From NCBI RefSeq assembly GCF_014698505.1, contig NZ_JACJTD010000036.1, forward strand, positions 1 to 64,000: a stretch of DNA of 64,000 nt, read 5' to 3'. Both the position numbers and the translations under genes were made by a program. The first letter of the stretch is position 1. Every line of letters starts with the position of its first letter. The notes beneath the pieces were generated by a model. The model was not told the DNA's origin and did no database searches. It was given only the letters and a program-made list of their open reading frames with translations. Positions 46,073 through 54,592 of this stretch are shown in pieces. The DNA is from Nostoc foliaceum FACHB-393. Its GTDB lineage: Bacteria; Cyanobacteriota; Cyanobacteriia; Cyanobacteriales; Nostocaceae.

Positions 46073-46801
46073 CTGAAAGGCTTTGAATTCAAAGGTGTCG
46101 AAAAACTTATTGGTCCAATAGCCGCGCTTCTCGGCTTTGTGTATTTGTTGCAATGGTATATTGGAGACTTGCGATCGCCTTCTGATCCCATCTTTGCAGT
46201 TAAACAGCCGCCCTTGGTCATGAAAGAGGGCGACCCATATATCCGCGCTTTAATGCGAACTATCTCGGCAAGTGAGGCCAGTGGGAACCGTCCCTATTCG
46301 TTGTTGTATGGTGGACAGCAAGTCAACGACCTTAGCCGACATCCTGAGATATGCGTCACAATTGTCACAGGCCCCAATACAGGTAATTGTTCCACAGCTG
46401 CTGGCAGATATCAAATTATCAACATTACTTGGTATCGTTTAGCGCCCCGTTATCACCCAAACCCGATGCAGATGGTGTTTTGGACTGCTTATAGTTTTGA
46501 GGCAGAATATCAAGATGTAGTTGTTTACCGTTGGTTAAATGATTCTAAAGTTTGGGGAACTGATATTTCTCAACTGTTGCGTCAGGGAAAGTTAAATGAT
46601 GTTTTGCGGCGACTTTCTCCCACCTGGACAAGTCTAGGATATGGTATAGAAACTAATTCTGTTAGTAGCTCTTTACCTAAAATTTATCAGAAAATGTTGC
46701 AAGAGGAATTAACCCCAGCTAATCAACCAACAGCCCCGAATTTTTCACCATCATCAACTTCTTCTAGCAATGCAGTAAAGAAGTTGCTAAAGAAGCAGTA
46801 A
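46073..46801 (+). CDS. Membrane-anchored phage-lysozyme-like muramidase (GH104-like)
   Basis: The catalytic part matches lambda-endolysin-like enzymes: TISASEASGNRPYSLLYGG with the probable catalytic Glu (about residue 68), and NCSTAAGRYQIINITW. An N-terminal hydrophobic segment (LIGPIAALLGFVYLLQWYI) would anchor it in the membrane with the enzyme domain outside. The first conventional start in frame, GTG at 46139, would cut that helix in half. Open frame and sensible sequence extend back to a CTG at 46073, which has AAGGAG 7 nt upstream, so I place the start there (242 residues). It is convergent with menH, 14 bp apart. It probably cleaves peptidoglycan. Confidence 0.8.
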   Translation: MKGFEFKGVEKLIGPIAALLGFVYLLQWYIGDLRSPSDPIFAVKQPPLVMKEGDPYIRALMRTISASEASGNRPYSLLYGGQQVNDLSRHPEICVTIVTGPNTGNCSTAAGRYQIINITWYRLAPRYHPNPMQMVFWTAYSFEAEYQDVVVYRWLNDSKVWGTDISQLLRQGKLNDVLRRLSPTWTSLGYGIETNSVSSSLPKIYQKMLQEELTPANQPTAPNFSPSSTSSSNAVKKLLKKQ

Positions 46802-46815
46802 TGTTATCCTAATTT

Positions 46816-47637
46816 TTAACTTGCTGCGGATAAAAAATCTTTGATATTCTCCACAAATATCAAGGAATTTTCAAAATGAATATTATGTCCAGCGTTCTTA
46901 ATTATTTTTAGCTGGGCAAATTCACATAGTTTAGCCATTTCTGTATTAATAGATATAAATTTTTCATCATATTCACCAACTAGTAAGAGCACAGGAATTT
47001 TATTCTCTTTTAGTTTTTCCCACAAAGAAGGTTGACATCCAGTACCCATGAAGCGTAACGATTTATCTAATTCATGTGGATTATTCTGCAAGCGATTTTC
47101 TATCATGCGATCGTATTCTGGCTGATTTTTTATATAACCAAAAATTGCTTGATTATACCAATTTGATAAAAAAGTTGCCAAATCGCTTTTTTCAAGACTT
47201 CTTGTTAACTTTCTGCCTATTCGTGTATCAAGTTTAATGCGTTCTAATCGTTCTACTTCTGTTGGCAAACCAGGTGAAACTGACTCTAGCACCACTTTAT
47301 GAAAACGTTCTGGAAAATGAAGGGTGAGGTATAAAGCCAATCTCCCACCCATTGAATAACCAACTAAAAAACATTTGGAAATTTTTAACTCATCTAATAA
47401 ACTGATTAAAGCATGAGCAGTGTTTGCCATTGTGTAGTAATCATCTCCACCCAAAACTTGAGTTTTGCCGTGTCCAGGAAGATCAAGTGTTAAATAAGAA
47501 AATTCGTCAAATAACAATTTTATGGCTTCATCAAATTCATTGATATTACCCATAAAACCGTGCAGGAAAAGAATCAGTGGTTTATTTAATCTGTCAATGA
47601 AAGAATAGTGAAAATGATATTTTTCTAGTAGGAGCAT
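46816..47637 (-). CDS. menH: 2-succinyl-6-hydroxy-2,4-cyclohexadiene-1-carboxylate synthase (MenH)
   Basis: This 273-residue alpha/beta hydrolase has an oxyanion HGFMGN (about 26), LDLPGHG, a nucleophile elbow GYSMGGR (Ser about 95), then ESVSPGL, an Asp in GEYDEKF and a His in NAGHNIHFE. The GYSMGGRLAL and ESVSPGL combination is typical of MenH. It removes pyruvate from the SEPHCHC precursor during naphthoquinone synthesis, in cyanobacteria phylloquinone for photosystem I. Other men genes are not in the window. A general alpha/beta hydrolase role cannot be fully excluded. Confidence 0.82.
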   Translation of the reverse strand: MLLLEKYHFHYSFIDRLNKPLILFLHGFMGNINEFDEAIKLLFDEFSYLTLDLPGHGKTQVLGGDDYYTMANTAHALISLLDELKISKCFLVGYSMGGRLALYLTLHFPERFHKVVLESVSPGLPTEVERLERIKLDTRIGRKLTRSLEKSDLATFLSNWYNQAIFGYIKNQPEYDRMIENRLQNNPHELDKSLRFMGTGCQPSLWEKLKENKIPVLLLVGEYDEKFISINTEMAKLCEFAQLKIIKNAGHNIHFENSLIFVENIKDFLSAAS

Positions 47638-47986
47638 AGTCTAGCTAATCACTATCACGGCTGCATATTATATTAAAGTCTGGTTGGTTACAAGATTCAT
47701 CATCCAGGGTTTTAACGAGAATGGATAGCTTACCGCCATAGGCATCACATTTTCTATCCTTGGCACGATAGGTAAGACAAAATATCCCCGGTTTAATATA
47801 GTTTAGATGGTATATTTACCACCATGCAATTGCTTTAAAACTGCCTAAACCATCAGTTATGACTGTAAGATACTTGTGTTAAGTTTGGCATAAAAAAATT
47901 TATGCCTGAGCCAATACATCAAATCTAAATCTCGTATCTCTACAAAATGTCTTGTCGTGCTAGTTAATTTTTTATTTTCCTAATTC
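47638..47986. other. 349-bp spacer
   Basis: I see no gene or recognised repeat here. It separates menH from the metal-regulator gene, both on the minus strand. Confidence 0.4.
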
Positions 47987-48382
47987 TTAAGGTAAAAACC
48001 GATCTAAAGCAGCTTTTAACTGTTTAATTTCAACGTCAATATTACCCTCTTGTGCAGCTCTACCAATACACTCAGTTAAATGTTCATCCAAAACAATTCG
48101 CGCTACCCTATCTAATGCGCCTCGCACTGCGGCAATTTGCAGTAGAACATCAGGACAAGGGCTATTTTGCTGCACCATTGTTTTAATACCCCGAACATGT
48201 CCTTCTATCCGCGATAATCTATTGGCAATTCGCCGTAACGACTCTTCGCTATGGACGTGAGGATGAGCCGGCTCTCCAGTCCCATGAGTATGATCTATAT
48301 GCTCATGGTCTGTATCGTGATAATGTTCTGCTTGCTGGGATGTTAGCAAGGATTCCTTGCCTAATCGGTTTGATCCATTCAT
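47987..48382 (-). CDS. CsoR/RcnR-family metal-responsive repressor (InrS-like)
   Basis: This 131-residue protein has a DUF156 four-helix repressor domain from about residue 45. Candidate metal ligands are His42/His44 before the first helix, Cys76 (NSPCPDV), His101 and Cys105 (DEHLTECIG), matching the His-Cys-His-Cys set of InrS/CsoR proteins. The first 44 residues are very His-rich (about 11 His), as in nickel-responsive InrS of Synechocystis. It should repress metal-efflux genes in the apo form, but no efflux gene adjoins it. Palindromes just upstream of the gene (48433-48470) may be its operator. Confidence 0.88.
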   Translation of the reverse strand: MNGSNRLGKESLLTSQQAEHYHDTDHEHIDHTHGTGEPAHPHVHSEESLRRIANRLSRIEGHVRGIKTMVQQNSPCPDVLLQIAAVRGALDRVARIVLDEHLTECIGRAAQEGNIDVEIKQLKAALDRFLP

Positions 48383-48432
48383 GGGCTATCAGAAGACTTG
48401 TATTAGTAAGATCCTAGCCTAGTACTTGACCA

Positions 48433-48470
48433 ACCCAAAATTTTTGGGTGAAGGTGGGGCCCATTCACCC
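48433..48470. promoter_or_regulatory. Paired palindromes between lptC end and csoR/inrS-like start
   Basis: ACCCAAAATTTTTGGGT (48433-48449) runs into GGGTGAA-N11-TTCACCC (48446-48470), which has a G/C-rich centre (TGGGGCCCA). CsoR-family operators are G/C-tract-containing dyads, so this may be an autoregulatory site. The second hairpin also lies 9 bp past the lptC stop codon and could be a terminator. Confidence 0.4.
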
Positions 48471-48478
48471 TAACTTGA

Positions 48479-49687
48479 CTACTGACGATTGGCTCTTTCT
48501 TGGGGAATAATTTCTGTTACTACCCTACCGCTAGAACTACCGCCTTTGACAACAATATTTTCTGTTTGCAGATTACCAACGGCTGTTTCACCCGTAAAAT
48601 TTAACTGTGGATCAACTTGTCTATAAACGACATTTCCCTGAGCTTCAACTAACTTATTGTCTAAATACCAAGTTAATGTATTAGATTTCAAAGACTGGCG
48701 ACGCTGACCAATGGCGTTAACATTACCTGTTAAATAAACCGTTTTTTGCGGTATTTTCATTTCACCTTGATTGGCGGTGACGGTAAGATTTTCGGCACGC
48801 TGGAACATCCGCACTGGAGAATTTGTAGTAACAGTTTCTGCCTTCATGTTCCAGGTCATAGAGTTGCTAGCTATTTGCACTGGTGGGTCTATTAACTCTA
48901 ATTGAGCATTTTGTTTAATAGTGGCAATTTTCGTTTTTAAGTTGACTTCGGCAGAATTTCCCTTGCCGCGATCGCTAATTTTATTATCTTTGTAGCGATC
49001 AATTTCTATGGGGCGATCGCCAATCAGTTTTTCTTCTTTAATATTCCAAATCAAATGCTCGGTTCTTACTTGCATCTGGGGATCAGCGGAATTTGCTACT
49101 ACCCCTCCAGAAAATTCCATGCGCTGTTCGCGGGTTTTGACTCGCGCTTCCTGCGCCACTGCTTGCAGTTGTTTATGACTACCGTTAATCTGGTTGCGAA
49201 CAATCAACAAATCTTCTTTGGGACGCCATTCTAATTCATTTCCCTGCAACACAATTCCATTGCTAGGGTCTGTAGCAAATATCTTACCTTTAAGAAACAA
49301 CTGTTTCCCATCTTGTTCAATGTCTGCAACATCTGCCTTGATTTGGTAAACTACTTTGCCATCTTGGTATAGTTCACCATAAGGGCTTTCAGCTTGGCCA
49401 ATTTGTTTTTCTTTGGTATATTTTGCGGTTTTAGCCCGGACTTTCCAAATCGGTCTTCCGACTTCATCAGCTTGTTCTAGGGTGACATCAAAGAAAGTTA
49501 AATTACTATCTTGATCAGATGAATCCACAGTATTTTGTTGAGAAGCTGGCGGGGATTTACCTCCGCAGCTAAATAAACCAAACACCAAGAACAAGGTCAA
49601 AGGTAAAATAAGAAAAGAGGGAGTGGAGGAGAAATTTTGAATTTTTCTCTTTCCTAGTCTCCCCTTTTGATCAAATTGATACGGCAT
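48479..49687 (-). CDS. lptC: LPS export protein LptC (cyanobacterial long form)
   Basis: This is a 402-residue protein with an N-terminal hydrophobic segment (SFLILPLTLFLVFGLFSCGG) that ends in a possible lipobox Cys, followed by a periplasmic region built from repeated LptA/LptC/OstA-like beta-strand units (for example FFDVTLEQADEVGRPIWKVRAKTAKY). It is about twice the length of E. coli LptC, as usual in cyanobacteria. It forms part of the periplasmic bridge carrying lipopolysaccharide to the outer membrane. Its start codon overlaps the stop of the upstream NYN gene (TAATG), indicating translational coupling. Confidence 0.88.
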   Translation of the reverse strand: MPYQFDQKGRLGKRKIQNFSSTPSFLILPLTLFLVFGLFSCGGKSPPASQQNTVDSSDQDSNLTFFDVTLEQADEVGRPIWKVRAKTAKYTKEKQIGQAESPYGELYQDGKVVYQIKADVADIEQDGKQLFLKGKIFATDPSNGIVLQGNELEWRPKEDLLIVRNQINGSHKQLQAVAQEARVKTREQRMEFSGGVVANSADPQMQVRTEHLIWNIKEEKLIGDRPIEIDRYKDNKISDRGKGNSAEVNLKTKIATIKQNAQLELIDPPVQIASNSMTWNMKAETVTTNSPVRMFQRAENLTVTANQGEMKIPQKTVYLTGNVNAIGQRRQSLKSNTLTWYLDNKLVEAQGNVVYRQVDPQLNFTGETAVGNLQTENIVVKGGSSSGRVVTEIIPQERANRQ

Positions 49688-50319
49688 TATTCTTGGATTT
49701 CTAGGTGTCCATCACTAGTTCTGGGGTCTTCCAAAAAACCGATACCAGATAAAGGTCGGTATGGATAGCTTTGGCGAGGGGTTTTTTGAATATCCTCTTT
49801 GATGGCTTCTAAATCAATGTAGCGATCGCTTACATTAATCAAGCTGTCGCTGGTCATTGATCGCAAGCTTACTACTTCTACCCGCACGCCGCGATAGCTG
49901 ACTGAATTTACCGCATATGCCAAATCTCCATCACCGCTGACTAAAACTGCGGTATCATAAGAATCGACTAGCGCCATCATGTCTACTGCTATTTCTACAT
50001 CCAGGTTAGCTTTTTTAGAGCCATCTGGTAGCTGGACTAAATCCTTAGCAATGACTCGATAGCCATTGCGACGCATCCACAGCAGAAACCCCTGTTGCTT
50101 CTCGTTTGTCCGATCTACCCCAGTGTAGAAAAAAGACCGCAGTAATCTAGAACCTCCAGTTAATCGACACAGTAGCTTCGTGTAATCGATTTCAATCCCT
50201 AGTTGTAGTGCAGCGTAAAATAAATTTGAGCCATCAATAAATATGGCGACCCGACCCCGATTCTCCAAAACTTGTTCTGGCGTAAATATTGAATCGGTTT
50301 CAAAATTATTCAACATCAT
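49687..50319 (-). CDS. NYN-domain (LabA/DUF88-like) protein
   Basis: This 210-residue PIN-like NYN-domain protein has VAIFIDGSNLFYAA near the N-terminus (acidic metal ligand about residue 29), KANLDVEIAVDMM in the middle, and LVSGDGDLAYAVNSV with further acidic ligands. The family includes LabA of Synechococcus, which affects circadian output, and eukaryotic Limkain-type putative RNases. It is likely a ribonuclease, but no activity can be assigned. It is cotranscribed with lptC through a TAATG overlap, so it may affect envelope-gene expression. Confidence 0.88.
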   Translation of the reverse strand: MMLNNFETDSIFTPEQVLENRGRVAIFIDGSNLFYAALQLGIEIDYTKLLCRLTGGSRLLRSFFYTGVDRTNEKQQGFLLWMRRNGYRVIAKDLVQLPDGSKKANLDVEIAVDMMALVDSYDTAVLVSGDGDLAYAVNSVSYRGVRVEVVSLRSMTSDSLINVSDRYIDLEAIKEDIQKTPRQSYPYRPLSGIGFLEDPRTSDGHLEIQE

Positions 50320-50482
50320 TGTGATACCTCAATTTTTATCCCTGTTATTTTTGATACAAATTACCAACTTTTAGATGCTAGTCACAGCGGCTTATGATAA
50401 TGTTCCGGGGCTAATTTAAGTTCAGCCCCGATAAATTTTTTGAGAAAATAAGAAATTGAACAAAATCAGACTTTGATAAGGA

Positions 50483-52087
50483 CTAATCGTTTTTTGGGAG
50501 TTCTATTCGCTTAAAAATTGGTTGGGGTATACCCAACTGTTGTTTACTGGATAGTACCCCCCATGTAGCATGGATAGCAAAAGGAGCGGTAATTGAACTT
50601 TGTATTTGATCGTTAAAGTTTATTCCGAAGCCTAGCTGCTGATAAATATCGCTACTGATGTTCGGAATAATTGGGGATAGCAGATAAGCTGCTAGTCTAA
50701 CTGATTCTAGAACTGCGTAGAGAACTTTTTCCACCAACTCCTGCTGTCCCTGTTTATATAATGACCAAGGAGCTTGTTCATCAATAAACTTATTACTGGC
50801 TTGCACCAGTGAAAGGATAGCCCCGCAGGCTTGATTGAAAGCTAGCTCCTCATAGGCTTTTTCCACCTGTTTCCCTAGACGTAAACCAATTGTTTTTAAA
50901 GGATTTTCGTCAGGAATCCCTTCATTGCCGATTGATGGGACATCATTCTCTGCACAGTATTTCTTCACCATGTTCAAAGTGCGATTGAGCAAATTACCTA
51001 AGTCATTTGCCAAATCTGCATTCAAAACATTAATGAACCTAACTTCATTAAAATCTCCATCCTTGCCAAATTCGATTTCCTTAAGGAAGTAATAACGAAC
51101 GGCATCACTACCATAGCGTTGAACTAGGGCTATAGGATCAAGGGTATTACCCAGACTTTTGCCCATCTTCTGCCCATCTTTGGTCAAAAAGCCATGCCCA
51201 AATACTCGCTCTGGCAAGGGTAAGCTAGCTGACAACAGCATTGCTGGCCAGTAAACTGCATGGAAGCGCAGAATATCTTTACCAATTAGGTGCAAGTTAA
51301 TCGGCCACCATATTTCTAAAGCATTTGCTAAAGTCGGTTCTGCATCTGGTTCTAGTAATGCCGTTACATAACCCAGCAGCGCATCAAACCAGACATAAAG
51401 GGTGTGCTTGGGATCAACTGGTACGGGAAAACCCCAATCTAGATTCACCCGTGAAATGGAAAAGTCTTGCAGCCCTTGATTGACAAAGCTGAGGACTTCA
51501 TTACGCCGACTTTCTGGTTGAATAAAATCCGGTCTAGATTGATAGAATTCTGTCAGCTGATTTTGATATTTGGATAAGCGGAAAAAATAGTTTTGTTCGT
51601 CTCGCCACTCAACTTCTTTGTTAGTATGAATCGGGCAACGATGTCCTTCTAGCAGATCCCGTTCTTCTTTGAATTCTTCGCAGGATACGCAGTACCAGCC
51701 TTTTTGTTGTCCCTGGTAGATATCACCAGATTTCCAGACTCGCTCAAAGAATTCTTTGACGATCGCTTCATGACGAGGTGCAGTAGTTCGACTAAAGCGA
51801 TCGTATTGAATGTCTAGTAACTGCCATAAATTAACGAAACTAGGGACAATTTCATCGCAAAACTCTTGTGGTGCTTTGCCTAAACTTTCTGCCGATCGCT
51901 GAATTTTTTGCCCATGTTCATCTGTACCTGTAATTAGTAATACCTGATGCCCCAGCAGCCTCTGAAATCGCGCTACTACATCTGCTGCGATCGTCGTATA
52001 AGCACTGCCTATATGGGGGACATCGTTTACATAATATAGGGGTGTCGTTAGTGCAAATGTCTTTTCTGTTTTATTCACTAGATTCAT
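50483..52087 (-). CDS. metG: Methionyl-tRNA synthetase
   Basis: This 534-residue class I aminoacyl-tRNA synthetase has the HIGH motif as PHIGSAY (about 24) and KMSKS as KMGKS in DGQKMGKSLGNT. Zinc-knuckle Cys residues lie in CVSCEEF and CPIH. The length fits bacterial short-form MetG without the C-terminal dimerisation extension. It charges initiator and elongator tRNA-Met. It has its own 378-bp upstream spacer to the divergent acyltransferase gene. Confidence 0.97.
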   Translation of the reverse strand: MNLVNKTEKTFALTTPLYYVNDVPHIGSAYTTIAADVVARFQRLLGHQVLLITGTDEHGQKIQRSAESLGKAPQEFCDEIVPSFVNLWQLLDIQYDRFSRTTAPRHEAIVKEFFERVWKSGDIYQGQQKGWYCVSCEEFKEERDLLEGHRCPIHTNKEVEWRDEQNYFFRLSKYQNQLTEFYQSRPDFIQPESRRNEVLSFVNQGLQDFSISRVNLDWGFPVPVDPKHTLYVWFDALLGYVTALLEPDAEPTLANALEIWWPINLHLIGKDILRFHAVYWPAMLLSASLPLPERVFGHGFLTKDGQKMGKSLGNTLDPIALVQRYGSDAVRYYFLKEIEFGKDGDFNEVRFINVLNADLANDLGNLLNRTLNMVKKYCAENDVPSIGNEGIPDENPLKTIGLRLGKQVEKAYEELAFNQACGAILSLVQASNKFIDEQAPWSLYKQGQQELVEKVLYAVLESVRLAAYLLSPIIPNISSDIYQQLGFGINFNDQIQSSITAPFAIHATWGVLSSKQQLGIPQPIFKRIELPKND

Positions 52088-52466
52088 ACAAAATAAAAAT
52101 TAACTTATTAAAACGTTTTACACTTACTTTGATTGGCAAAACCACGCAATTATACAATAATATTCCTATTTTTTCCAATAATACCTTAATATTAGCAAAC
52201 TTCTTAGACCAAGAATTGTTTTGTAATATGCATCAATTCAACTCATTTTTGCTTAAAAGATGAAAATCAACTAATCATAATTTTTTTGAATACTTTCTAT
52301 TAGATATTATTGTGATCAAAAATACAAAACCGAGAAAGCAGAAAATCTAGCTACTTTTGTAGATTTAGACATTTCTATCTTAAGACGGTCATGGCAGTAG
52401 TAAAGAAATGTAAAAATTAAATTAAGATAAACCATCATATTTACCGGAAAAATATATTGATTAGGT
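52088..52466. other. 379-bp divergent spacer
   Basis: AT-rich sequence between metG and the acyltransferase gene. It must hold two divergent promoters. I see no repeat or RNA. Confidence 0.4.
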
Positions 52467-53192
52467 ATGAGTCGAAATAGCCCCCTGGAGATTTCTCGCG
52501 CTTTCCTGGCGGCGCTTTCAACCCAAATGTTTCGTTATTATGAGGATCGCATTCCCCAGGATGCCAGCGTGTTGGTAGTCAGCAATCACCGCAGCTTTAT
52601 GGATGCATTTATTTTAATGGCGGCGTTATCGAATCCGATTCGCTTTGCTTGCCATCACTATATGGGACAAGTGCCAGTAATGCGGGAGATTGTCACCGGT
52701 CAATTGGGGTGTTTTCCTTTGGAAGAAACTCAAAACCGCCAGCAAAGCTTTTTTTCGCAGTCACAGTTGCTATTGCAGTCCAAGCAGATGGTGGGAGTAT
52801 TTCCAGAAGGGACTGAACCAATGGTGAAATTTACTCAGCCAAACCAAGTAGGTGAGTTTCAGCGAGGATTTGCCCATTTGGCATTGCGAGCGAATGTGCA
52901 GGATCTAGCTATTTTGCCGATCGCGATCGCCTCCTTAGACGAGGTAAACACTTCTGGTTTCCCCTTAAGGTTTTTGAGTTTATTTGACCCTTCAGAACCT
53001 TTATTTAAGCAAGCTGGCTGGCATCCTCTGGTAATTTATCGTCGGGTTGCGGTGTTAATCGGTCGCCCTTATTGGATTACGCCCCAACATCAACAAAAAT
53101 ATCACGGCAAGCAAGCCAGAACTGTTGTGGCTGAACTGACAGAACACTGTCATGGTGAAATTAGCACCTTACTCCGTCAAGGTTGCTATTAA
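52467..53192 (+). CDS. PlsC-type lysophospholipid/glycerol-3-phosphate acyltransferase
   Basis: This 241-residue acyltransferase has the catalytic NHRSFMD (His41, Asp46, the NHx4D motif), a second block around GCFPLEE, and the substrate-binding FPEGTEP. No long membrane helix is apparent, so it is probably peripheral to the membrane. It would acylate a lysophosphatidate-like or other lipid acceptor. It is followed 158 bp later by an alpha/beta hydrolase gene on the same strand, an arrangement reminiscent of plastid phytyl ester synthase, which combines both domain types. Confidence 0.88.
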   Translation: MSRNSPLEISRAFLAALSTQMFRYYEDRIPQDASVLVVSNHRSFMDAFILMAALSNPIRFACHHYMGQVPVMREIVTGQLGCFPLEETQNRQQSFFSQSQLLLQSKQMVGVFPEGTEPMVKFTQPNQVGEFQRGFAHLALRANVQDLAILPIAIASLDEVNTSGFPLRFLSLFDPSEPLFKQAGWHPLVIYRRVAVLIGRPYWITPQHQQKYHGKQARTVVAELTEHCHGEISTLLRQGCY

Positions 53193-53321
53193 AGCCATTC
53201 GATTTTGAATTTTGGATTGTCTCCAAAGCTTTCAGTAGCTTGCTCTGAGACCTTTTTTGTTTTTGCTCAAAATTACTGAAGCTAGTAAAAGCAACAATCA
53301 GCAGTCCAAAAGTTTTATACC

Positions 53322-53358
53322 ATTGACTAATGACTAATGACTAATGACCAATGACTAT
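53322..53358. repeat. Heptamer repeats (ATGACTA) containing the next start codon
   Basis: Successive units related to ATGACTA run into the hydrolase gene. The last unit (53351) provides the ATG. A preceding full unit reads ATG ACT AAT GAC TAA, a four-codon micro-ORF. Confidence 0.8.
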
Positions 53359-54178
53359 CTCAGAAGTTGAGCTAAACCCTTGTTTCCTGACTCCTAAACG
53401 AGTACAGCCAGAGTATCCCCTGTTGGTATATTTGCCAGGAATGGATGGAACTGGTCAACTATTGCGATCGCAAACCGCTGGATTAGAAACTGGCTTTGAT
53501 GTCCGTTGTTTGGCGATCCCACGCCAAGACCTTAATACTTGGGATGTGCTAGCTAAGAGTGTATTGGACTTAATCCACGCCGAATTAGAAAAAAGTTCTC
53601 AGAGGGCAGTTTATCTGTGTGGTGAGTCGTTTGGTGGTTGCTTGGCAATGAAAGTAGCAATCCAAGCACCGCATTTATTTAAGCGAATTATTTTAATTAA
53701 CCCTGCTTCTGCCTTTCGTCTTCGCCCTTGGTTGAATTGGGCATCCCAACTAACTTACTTGGTGCCATCCGAGTTGTATGATGTTGGCGCACTGGGGTTG
53801 TTGCCGTTTCTAGCATCTTTGCCACGAATTTCTCGGAGCGATCGCCATGAACTGCTGAAAACTATGCGTTCTGTCCCGTCAGAAACCGTTCTTTGGCGGT
53901 TGTCTTTACTACGAGAATTTGATGTAGATGACGAGAAATTAGGTCGCTTAACTCAACCAGCTTTGTTGATTGCCGGTGGTAGCGATCGCCTTTTGCCTTC
54001 TGTAACTGAAGTGAAGCGGATAGCTAATATCTTACCAAATACCAAAATTGTAGTGTTGCCGAATTGCGGACATGCTTGTTTGCTAGAGGAAGACATTAAT
54101 CTCTATGAAATTCTTAAAGATAATGACTTTTTAGAAAGTAATGCTGATATGAGTACGGGGCTAGAGGTGAGAGGATAG
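53351..54178 (+). CDS. Alpha/beta-fold hydrolase (PES-type)
   Basis: This 275-residue hydrolase has YLPGMDGTGQLL at the oxyanion position, a nucleophile elbow GESFGG (Ser about 93), an Asp in GGSDRLLPS and a His in NCGHACLLEE. This motif set, especially LPGMDGTG, resembles the hydrolase domain of plant phytyl ester synthases. There is no signal peptide. The ATG at 53351 lies inside a heptamer repeat array, so the start is set by the last repeat unit. It is probably functionally linked with the upstream acyltransferase. The acyl substrate is unknown. Confidence 0.87.
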   Translation: MTISEVELNPCFLTPKRVQPEYPLLVYLPGMDGTGQLLRSQTAGLETGFDVRCLAIPRQDLNTWDVLAKSVLDLIHAELEKSSQRAVYLCGESFGGCLAMKVAIQAPHLFKRIILINPASAFRLRPWLNWASQLTYLVPSELYDVGALGLLPFLASLPRISRSDRHELLKTMRSVPSETVLWRLSLLREFDVDDEKLGRLTQPALLIAGGSDRLLPSVTEVKRIANILPNTKIVVLPNCGHACLLEEDINLYEILKDNDFLESNADMSTGLEVRG

Positions 54179-54592
54179 TCTACTAGTATTCCTAGAGAAC
54201 AGAACAGCAAGGAACTCGACGTGCTGTAGTGGTCGGTATACCTTGGGGAAAAGTACCCAATGCTAATTATTGCACCTTTAACTACCCAGAATGATTCTTG
54301 GTGTTCAATAATCTCAGTTTATAACAACGCTTTTCAGCCGATGCTGGTGGTTTGCCTCTGTCTTTCATTGTCTTGCTAGATTAAACGCAAAGATTAGATA
54401 TAAATCGAGTTTTGGCGTATTTGGGAACACTCACCCTTGAGCAATATGTTCCTATTATGATCGATTAAGACAGTAGTTTGGATAATAAAATAGTTAATCT
54501 TAAACTGATATTTACGTTTATAGAGGGATGTAAAGCCGCTCATTTTTCGCTACAAGTTTAAATAGAGAGGCTTTACAAGATGGTGTCAAGCA
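54179..54592. other. 414-bp spacer before the EcsC-like gene
   Basis: I see no gene, RNA or recognised repeat. Presumably it contains the promoter of the next gene. Confidence 0.4.

Noticed and set aside
52042..52263. 73-codon plus-strand frame between metG and the acyltransferase gene
   Set aside because: AT-rich, overlaps the metG start antisense, low-complexity product without features.
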